Source: Carya illinoinensis (taxonomy: Eukaryota; Streptophyta; Magnoliopsida; Fagales; Juglandaceae). From it: a stretch of DNA of 64,000 nt. The stretch spans positions 13,208,501 through 13,272,500 of the forward strand of contig NC_056766.1 in the NCBI RefSeq assembly GCF_018687715.1. The letters are read 5' to 3'. Shown piece by piece: positions 57,149-64,000 of this stretch (position 1 is the stretch's first letter; each line of letters begins with the position of its first letter). The position numbers and the translations under genes are program-made. Below the pieces are notes generated by a model. The model was not told the DNA's origin. It did not search any database and was given only the letters and a program-made list of their open reading frames with translations.

Positions 57149-60100
57149 ATGGTGGCTGGAGATGATTTGAAGGTATCGGGGATCGAGAAGTTTGATGGCA
57201 TAGATTTTGGATACTAGAGGATGCAGATAGAGGACTACCTCTATGGGAAGAAACTTCATCTTCCACTATTGGGGAAGCAACCAGAGAAGATGGATGATGC
57301 TAATTGGAACCTGTTGGATCGACAGGTTCTGGGGTTTATTCGATTAACCCTGTCGAGATCAGTTGCACACAACATCTTCAAGGAGAAGACGACTGTGGAT
57401 CTCATAGCGGCTTTGTCAGGTATGTATCAAAAGCCGTTAGCGAATAACAAGGTACATTTGATGAAAAAGCTATTCAATTCGAAGATGGCAGATAGTATGT
57501 CTATTGCACAACATCTAAATGATTTTAATACTATCACAAATCAATTGTCATCTGTTGAAATTGAATTTGATGATGAGATACGTGCACTGATACTATTGGC
57601 TTCACTGCCAAATAGTTGGGAAGCCAAGAGAATGGTTGTTAGTAATTCTGCTGGAAAATCTAAATTAAAATATGATGGTATTCGTGATTTGATTTTGGCT
57701 GAGGAGGTGCGCAGGAAAGATTCAGGCGAGACCTTGGGTTTGAGTTCAGCTCTAAATGTTGATTTTTTAGAGAGATCACATGACAGGAACTCAAACAGAG
57801 GATGATCAAAATCAAAGTATAGGGGCAAGATCAAATCGAGGCCTGGTCAGCGGGCAACTTGTTGGAATTGTGGCAAAGCTGAACACATAAAGAAGAACTG
57901 CAAAAACCCCAAGAAGATAGAGAATGATAGTGCTAATGTGGTAATTGAAGAAGTACAGGATGCACTATTGCTTGCAGTTCATAGTCCAGTTGATGACTGG
58001 ATACCGGATTCAGGGGCTTCCTTCCATACATCATCCCACCGGGAGCTAATGCGGAACTATGTTGCAGGTGATTTTGGGAAGGTGTATTTGGCTGATGGTG
58101 AGGCTTTGAACGTAGTGGGGATGGGAGACATTGAAATTGCACTCCATGGTAAGAAAAAATGGACCTTGCAGAAGGTCAGACACATTCCTGAGTTGAAGAA
58201 GAACCTCATTTCTGTTGGGCAGCTCAATGAGTGTGGTCATTCAGTGGTGTTCTCAAATAGCACCTGGAAGGTCACAGAAGGAGCATTGGTACTAGCTCGG
58301 GGTAAGAAAACTGGTACACTATATATGACTACTGGTTTGATTGACACTATTGCTACTACCGTTGCAGAGAGCACGGCAGATTTGTGGCATTGCAGGCTTG
58401 GCCATATGAGTCAGAAGGGTATGAAAGAACTTCTGTCTAGAGGCAAGCTACCAGAACTGAAGTCAGTTGATCTTAGTATGTATGAGAGTTGTGTGATGGG
58501 GAAACAAAAGAAGGTCAGCTTCTTGAAAAGTGGCAGGATGCCTAAGACAGGAAGACTTGATCTTGTGCACACAGATGTGTGGGGTCCTTCCCCAGTGGCA
58601 TCTCTTGGAGGTTCTCGCTACTATGTTACGTTCATTGATGACCATAGTAGGAAGGTATGGGTTTATTTTTTGAAGCATAAATCTGATGTATTTAATCTTT
58701 TCAAAATTTGGAAAGCCATGGTTGAGACAGAGACAGGCTTTAAACTGAAATGTTTGAGGTCTGACAATGGTGGTGAGTATGTCAATGGCGGGTTCAAGGA
58801 GTATTGTGCAGCTCTGGGTATTAGAATGGAGAAGACAATTCCTGGGACACCAGAGCAAAATGGAGTTCCTGAGTGTATGAACAGAACAATTAATGAGGGT
58901 GCTAGAAGCGTGAGGTTACACGCTGGACTACCACCCACTTTCTGGGCAGATGTACTCAGCACTGCCGTTTATTTGATAAACAGAGGGCCATCAATTCCAC
59001 TGGATTGTGGATTGCCTAAGGAGTTTTGGAGCGGGAAAGAGGTTAAATTTTCTCACCTTAAAACTTTTGGTTTGTTTTCTTATGTGCTAATTGATTCTGA
59101 TGCTCGTACTAAACTTGAGGCTAAGTCAAAGAAATGCTATTTCATTGGCTATGGAGATGAGGCATTTGGCTATCGTTTCTAGGATGATCAGGGTTGGAAA
59201 ATCATAAGAAGCAGGAATGTGATTTTCAATGAGAACATTATGTACAAGGATAAGTCTAGTACAGCTTCTGTAGCAGCTCCTCAGGAGTCCGAGTTTGTAA
59301 GACTGGATGACCTACAGAGGTCACAGTGCAGTGTAGAGATGTGAGTGACGGGGAGAGTGGGTCTAGTGCACCCATTCCTATTATTCAGCAGGCAGTTTCA
59401 GAATAGTCCACTCCCACAGTTGCAGTTCGCAGGTCAGGTAGGACTATACGTCCTCCACAGCGTTTCTCACCTACTTTGAATTATATTCTGTTGACAGATG
59501 GTGGAGAACCGCAGAGTTGCGAAGAAACCTTGCAAGATAAAAATTCTAGCAAGTGGGAGTTGGCCATGAAAGATGAGATGGATTCCTTGTTAGGGAATTA
59601 GACATGGGAGTTGATAGAACTTCCATCAGGGAATAAGGCATTACACAACAAGTGGGTGTAGCGGGTGAAAACTGAGCATGATGGCAGTAAGAGGTACAAG
59701 GCTAGACTTGTTGTAAAAGGCTTTCAGCAGAAGCAGAGTATTGATTACTCTGAGATCTTTTCTCCTATCGTGAAGATCACAACCATCAGGATGGTATTGG
59801 CTATGGTGGCTATTGAAGATCTATTTCTTGAGCAGTTAGATGTGAGACAACTTTTCTTCATGGAGACCTTGAAGAAGAAGTGCAGGGTACATTAGATGTC
59901 AGGCAGATCACTATTGCTATGTCAGGCATTTTGACAATTCTTACATTATTTTGTTGTTGTATGTGGATGACATGCTGATTGCAGGGGCTAATATTGATGA
60001 GATCAATAATCTGAAGAAGCAGATGTCAATGCACTTTGCAATGAAGGATTTGGGAGCTGCAAAGCAAATCCTTGGCATGAGAATTGTCAGAGATAGAGTC

Positions 60101-60925
60101 AGAGGTAAGTTGAGACTCTCACAGGATGCGATGTGGAAAATGTACTCAGCAGGTTCAATATGGACAACGCCAAACCAGTTGGCACACCCTTGGGAAGTCA
60201 CTTTAGACTCAGCAAGAATTAGTCACTAGAGTCAGAGGAGGAACAAGATTACATGAGTAAGGTTCCTTATGCCTCAGCTATTGGTTCACTTATGTATGCT
60301 ATGGTTTGCACAAGACCGGATATTGTCCATGCAATGGGAGTTGTGAGTAGATACATGAGTAACCCAGGAAAGCAACATTGGGAAGCAGTGAAGTGGATTT
60401 TGAGGTACCTAAAGGGTTCCTCAGAAACCTGTTTGTGTTTCTCTGGAGAGAGCTTGGAGGTGTAGGGCTATGTTGATGCTAATTTAGCTGGAGATATTGA
60501 TAGCGGAAAGAGTACCACGGGCTTTGTTTATACACTTGGTGGTACTGTAGTGTCATGGGGTTCTAATCTACAGAAAATAGTTTCTTTGTCTACAATAGAA
60601 GCTAAGTAGATTGCGGTGTCAGAGGCTGCAAAGAAGATGGTATGGCTATAGGGTTTCTTGGAGGAATTGGGTAAGAAGAATAAAAAAGGGACTCTCGACA
60701 GTGATAGTCAGAGTGCCATATTCCTTGCCAAGAATCCAGCATTCCATTCCAGGACCAAGCACATTCAAATCAGGTATCACTTCATACAGTCATTGTTAGA
60801 TGATAGACAGCTGTTACTTGAGAAGATTTGTGGAAGCAAGAACCCTGCTGATATGTTGACAAAGGGTGTTACGCTTGAGAAACTGAAGCTGTGCGCAACT
60901 TTAGTTGGTCTTCTAGCATGAAGAC
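57149..60925 (+). pseudogene. Copia H' gag-pol remnants
   Basis: ATG at 57149; TAG at 57215-57217 replaces the Trp codon of FGYW. gag continues 57221-57805 with a stop at 57805; the zinc knuckle is CWNCGKAEHIKKNC (Gly to Glu). Protease DSGAS and integrase sequences form an open frame 57938-59182. Later stops lie near 59342, 59403, 59599 and 59659. In RT a ~140-bp deletion near 59875-59885 removes the segment between the EEDIYMHQPEGF and AGYIRCQ positions of H. YVDD is retained near 59968. RNase H frames resume at 60253 and 60658. Confidence 0.9.
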
Positions 60926-61011
60926 AGGGGCAGTGAGTTGCAGAGGTGGAGGATATCATGTTTGAGGAAGACGGCGATACAGCGAGTGTACTAGTCTCCA
61001 AGTGGGAGAAT

Positions 61012-61385
61012 TGTTGAGTACTGTGGAGACTGGTCCACACCGCTCGAGCGAATTCAAGCATATTCAAACGCTAGATGTAAGCTCGACAGTGAGCTTGAGT
61101 AGGAAGCTTTCACTCGAGCGGAGGCATTGGCTGCTCGAACGAATTCAGACAGAGTTAAACGCTTGATGTCAGCTCGATAGTGAGCGAATTCAGGCAGAGT
61201 TAAACGCTCGATGTTAGCTCGACAGTGAGCTCGAGCAAGATGCGGAAGGGAAGCTCGCTTGAGCGAACATGCATTTTTAGGGTTTTCCACCGTTTAACTA
61301 TATATATGATGTTTTACATCATATGGCCGTACTGTTGAAACACTATGGACGTATAGTGAGAGATCCATCATTGTAGTGTCATATT
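61012..61385 (+). repeat. Copia H' 3' LTR, interrupted
   Basis: Starts TGTTGAGTACTG after an aagtgggagaat PPT. It matches the 5' LTR up to cattgtagtgtcatatt, where element M begins. Its module (61041-61265) is rearranged: the first loop and second palindrome are missing and a segment near 61185-61225 is repeated. Confidence 0.85.
61041..61265 (+). promoter_or_regulatory. Rearranged CTCGAG module in the H' 3' LTR
   Basis: Only a few CTCGAG palindromes remain; others read gcttgag or gctcgaa. The unit gcgaattcaggcagagttaaacgctcgatgt-type occurs twice, consistent with slippage or unequal recombination between subrepeats. Confidence 0.75.
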
Positions 61386-62381
61386 TGATCGGTGCAAAAC
61401 TGCAAGTGCACAGTATCGTAGTTTTATAGTAAAGTAATAAGAAGAGTATCGTCCTCAGGGATTGGTACCTTACTCTTGCCAAATACCAAAATTATGCTAA
61501 TCTCAATTCTATCTAGAGGAATCGCTAAGGTTTTTTGTAGTAGCAAATAAAACTAGATCAACTCAAGAGAAATAAGCAAAGAAAATAAAACTGACTTTCA
61601 AAGATCAAATTCAATGGGGAAGAAACCTTCTAGGAAATCGATTTCACCATAATTCTTCACTATGCTTTTCTCATCCAGCTAATTTAACTTAAACCTCTTT
61701 TGTCTATTAGCAAATCTCTAATTCATCCAAAAGCCTCTTTCGATAGTCAATTGGAAGTGATTCTAGTTTATCAATTCACACAAGAGTATGCAAATTAAAT
61801 AATCAAGAATGCAATAAGACCAATGATTTAATTACTACACAGGTTCATACAAGTCTTTCGATCTCTATACTTACCTATGCTGAAATATCCAAGATCTACC
61901 CTATGATTCCCTCTTTCGATAGCAAATCACAAGATTAATAATCATCTAATCAATGGCCAGTTAATGAGAAGCATTAAACTCAGAATAAATCAGATAAACA
62001 AATAGAGAATTGCATTAAATTAGCATGGACAAACAAGCATAGTTCGGAATTAGGTTACATCGTTTTCCTAGAAAGAAGAAAATTTAGCTCATGCTAGAAT
62101 TGGAATTCAACATAAACGAATTCACCATAATTGTTCTGAGAAGATGGGAAGAAGAAAATAAACACTGAAAAATCCTCCTTGCAGCCTCAACTGGTCGTCA
62201 AAAGCTCAAGGGAACGATTCAACGCCTTTCTCCCGTCCGTGCTCGTGTATGAATCCAACGTACGTGCAATAAATTGGAATTCCGTCTCCAAAACAAATGA
62301 TTTGAATCCCTCTAGCTATGTTTTTCTCTCCCAAAGAGTGTTCTCCAGTCAAAAACCGCGGCTCTAGAGTGAAGAATGGCC

Positions 62382-62390
62382 TTTTATATG
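62382..62390 (-). promoter_or_regulatory. Putative TATA box of element M
   Basis: The plus strand reads ttttatatg, giving catataaaa in element sense, ~45 bp downstream of the module and following ttttccgccgtggg. Confidence 0.65.
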
Positions 62391-62432
62391 GTCCCACGGC
62401 GGAAAACCTAAAATCTGTCAAAATACGATGTT

Positions 62433-62668
62433 CGCTCGAGCGGGGTGTCGAGCGCGCGTCGAGCGTTCGACTCTGCCTGATTTCGCTCGAGCGTCCTATC
62501 GAGCGCACATCGAGCGTTCGACTCTGCCTGATTTCGCTCGAGCGGCCAATGTCTCCGCTCGAGCGATCTTCGTTTTTCAGCAACCTGCTCGAGCTCCCTG
62601 TCGAGCGGCAGTCGAGCGTTTGAATCTGCCTGAATTCGCTCGAGCGGCCAAGAGCCTCCGCTCGAGCG
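62433..62668 (-). promoter_or_regulatory. CTCGAG palindrome module in U3 of element M
   Basis: 236 bp with seven CTCGAG sites, bounded by CGCTCGAGCG at 62433-62442 and 62659-62668. In minus sense it has the same order of palindromes, GGAG-CATTGGC loops, CAGGCAGAGTCGAACGCTCGA spacers and GCTCGACA half-sites as C and H. Confidence 0.85.
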
Positions 62669-62708
62669 AACTTGTAAAATCTGCAATATGAAATTTTGCA
62701 AGCCATCA

Positions 62709-62722
62709 AATACCCCCAAACT
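62709..62722 (-). other. Polypurine tract of element M
   Basis: The plus strand reads aatacccccaaact, giving agtttgggggtatt in element sense, adjoining the LTR's TGATGG. Confidence 0.75.
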
Positions 62723-63365
62723 TACAACTTTGTTTGTCCTCAAACAAAAAAGAAAAACAAATGATAGTTTAGGCAATATCAACTCGACCCCAAAGAGAAG
62801 TATCATCATTCACCAAACTTTTATGAATTTAGATTTCACCTCTAGTATCTTACTCTTTTAACATCAAAGATAGCAAGAAAATCAATCAAAAATTTTGCAA
62901 TTTGTCAAGCAAGAGTTAGGCGTTTACTTCAACCTAAAGCTAAGACCTTGAGTGTGTGTGTGATATAGTCAATTTAACCTCAAACCACCTGCAAACTCAG
63001 ATAAAAGTAGAACAACCAAAATCAGAAGAATTCTCTTAAAACTTAACCCCACAAGTCCAATTTTCAGAAATCCTCTCCACTAATGTAGTCAACACCAAAA
63101 TCAAAGATCACAAGGTCTTTATTAAGGTTGTAATGATAGGCCACAGGGTGAGGGTTAAGAAAGAACTGGATATGGGAAATTAAATCAAACTGGGAAAATA
63201 CTTAGTGAAAAGAACATTAAAAGAGAAACTCACATGATTCAAATCATAGCTCTTTCTTGGCAATATGCTCATACTTGTGGCATTAAAATTGCTGTAATCA
63301 CTGATGTAATACCAACACTTCCCTTAACAAAATTTGAGGTAATTCACATTCCGCTTGGCTACTTC

Positions 63366-63427
<62 letters not shown>

Positions 63428-64000
63428 TCACTTCCTTTCTTCTTCTTCTTTTTCTTTGATCGAACAGAGCAAACCTAATACGTTTCATCATGTAACCAAT
63501 TTTCTCTTTTAAATGTAACTCTCCACCAAAGTATTTTCTCAAACTATCAACGGTAGATTCATTGTTTTTCAGGCTTAGAGCGGGCATGGTTTATGTAGTT
63601 TAAAGAATCAATAAAGGCTCATGAAGGCTCAAGGGGGTTGACTATGGAAACACACCATGTAATGATGACATGACATTTAGGACGGCTGGGAAAGCTTTTT
63701 GGTTATGCCAAAGAAATGCCTAGATCATTTCTCTAATATTTGGTCTCACTAGGATTTCGCCTCAAGGACCCATCAACGGATTCTAGAGCAAAGCAAAATC
63801 GAACCTTCCTCTTTCAATTAATTCAACTTCTTCTCTTCATAAGCAAAATGGAATAAGAGAAAAACGACTATGTGCTCAATTGTGTTCAAGGTCAAAGATT
63901 TAAACCAAAGTACCCACAAAACTTCACTTGACATAAAAGAAATTTTTGAAAATTTTTCTCAAAACCATCTTCAATCACAAATTTCAGAGTCATAGAGAAT
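62723..64000 (-). other. Element M 3' internal non-coding region
   Basis: No domain-bearing ORF. It includes a ~60-bp pyrimidine run (63365-63425, mostly T, with cttttctttt units), i.e. an A/G-rich tract in element sense, at a position comparable to the purine tract of element C. Confidence 0.65.

Larger units (their letters stand above)
56592..61385 (+). mobile_element. Copia element H': decayed relative of H
   Basis: 5' LTR 56592-57112, PBS attggtatcaagagcc at 57113-57128, broken gag-pol and a 3' LTR that starts at 61012 and is cut at 61385 by element M. The left flanking pentamer is ttaac; the right flank lies outside the window. It shares the gag-pol and LTR layout with H but carries many stops and deletions. 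Confidence 0.9.
61386..62708 (-). repeat. Element M 3' LTR
   Basis: In the minus sense it begins TGATGGCTTGCAAAATTTC and ends GCACCGATCA. It carries the palindrome module (62433-62668), then agattttaggttttccgccg and a TATA box. The gtgcaaaactgcaagtgcac and cctcagggattgg blocks near the left end are in the presumed U5. Confidence 0.75.
61386..64000 (-). mobile_element. Element M: gypsy-like LTR retrotransposon (partial)
   Basis: Inserted in the H' 3' LTR, probable TSD atatt (61381-61385) on the left only. Its LTR is 61386-62708. A PPT-like sequence abuts it at 62709-62722, so the internal region runs rightward out of the window and the element is on the minus strand. The aagtttgggggtatttgatg junction resembles Athila/Tat-type gypsy elements. 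No coding sequence reaches the window. Confidence 0.75.

Noticed and set aside
44762..61385. Assembly duplication as explanation for H and H'
   Set aside because: The two copies differ by many substitutions, stops and a ~140-bp deletion, and have different flanks, so they are separate insertions.
3915..62668. CTCGAG (XhoI) sites as cloning-linker artefacts
   Set aside because: Sites sit in conserved, diverged module sequence at homologous LTR positions and show base decay; linkers would be identical and randomly placed.

Overview
This is intergenic plant nuclear DNA, almost entirely nested transposable elements. The evidence is plant-type Ty3/gypsy and Ty1/copia polyproteins, plant L1 LINEs with DUF4283-like ORF1 and C-terminal RNase H, initiator-Met-tRNA-type primer sites, a RICESLEEPER-like hAT relic, and the 5' part of a plant AAA-ATPase (ASD-type) gene. 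The Tourist-like MITE at 38.7/52.2 kb resembles sequences I associate with Fagales trees; that taxonomic guess is weak. I see no complete host gene, no rRNA or tRNA gene and no CRISPR array.

Left nest (1-30.7 kb). A decayed minus-strand Ty3/gypsy element (A) is cut within its reverse transcriptase, just after the FFDD motif, by a 25.2-kb insertion (B, 921-26129; TSD tgttc on both sides). B is a non-autonomous LTR element with ~2.8-kb LTRs and only ~0.55 kb of internal DNA, but it keeps a PBS and a PPT. B was later hit by an Athila-like Ty3/gypsy element (C, 3730-13005; TSD gtatt), an L1 LINE (13067-18841, minus; 14-bp TSD) and a 4.0-kb apparent solo LTR (D, 20966-24963; TSD caccc). Beyond B lie the rest of A, a truncated D-type LTR end and a decayed hAT transposase.

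Middle (30.7-38.7 kb). An apparent solo LTR (E, 31972-34000; TSD cttta) sits in an older LTR-like region (F) that shares sequence with D. It is followed by a candidate CACTA terminus and one copy of a short duplicated block whose partner is near 56 kb.

Right nests (38.7-64 kb). A Tourist-like MITE (38718-52244; TSD tta) contains a promoter-bearing, truncated and chimeric AAA-ATPase 5' gene fragment. It also holds a minus-strand LINE remnant (I), which holds a plus-strand L1 (G), which holds a nearly intact Ty1/copia element (H, 44762-49843; TSD gtctt). Next come an apparent solo LTR (J, 52465-55813; TSD ggttt) carrying a 1.2-kb poly-A retroposon (K), the second duplicated block with a hAT-type MITE, a decayed copia relative of H (H', from 56592), and a minus-strand gypsy element (M) inserted in the 3' LTR of H' and running off the window.

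The strongest unexplained signal is a ~210-240-bp CpG-rich array of CTCGAG palindromes. It occurs in the LTRs of C (Ty3/gypsy), H and H' (Ty1/copia) and M (gypsy-like), always just upstream of the TATA box. The same promoter-proximal module therefore occurs in retrotransposons of two superfamilies, which suggests U3 module exchange.
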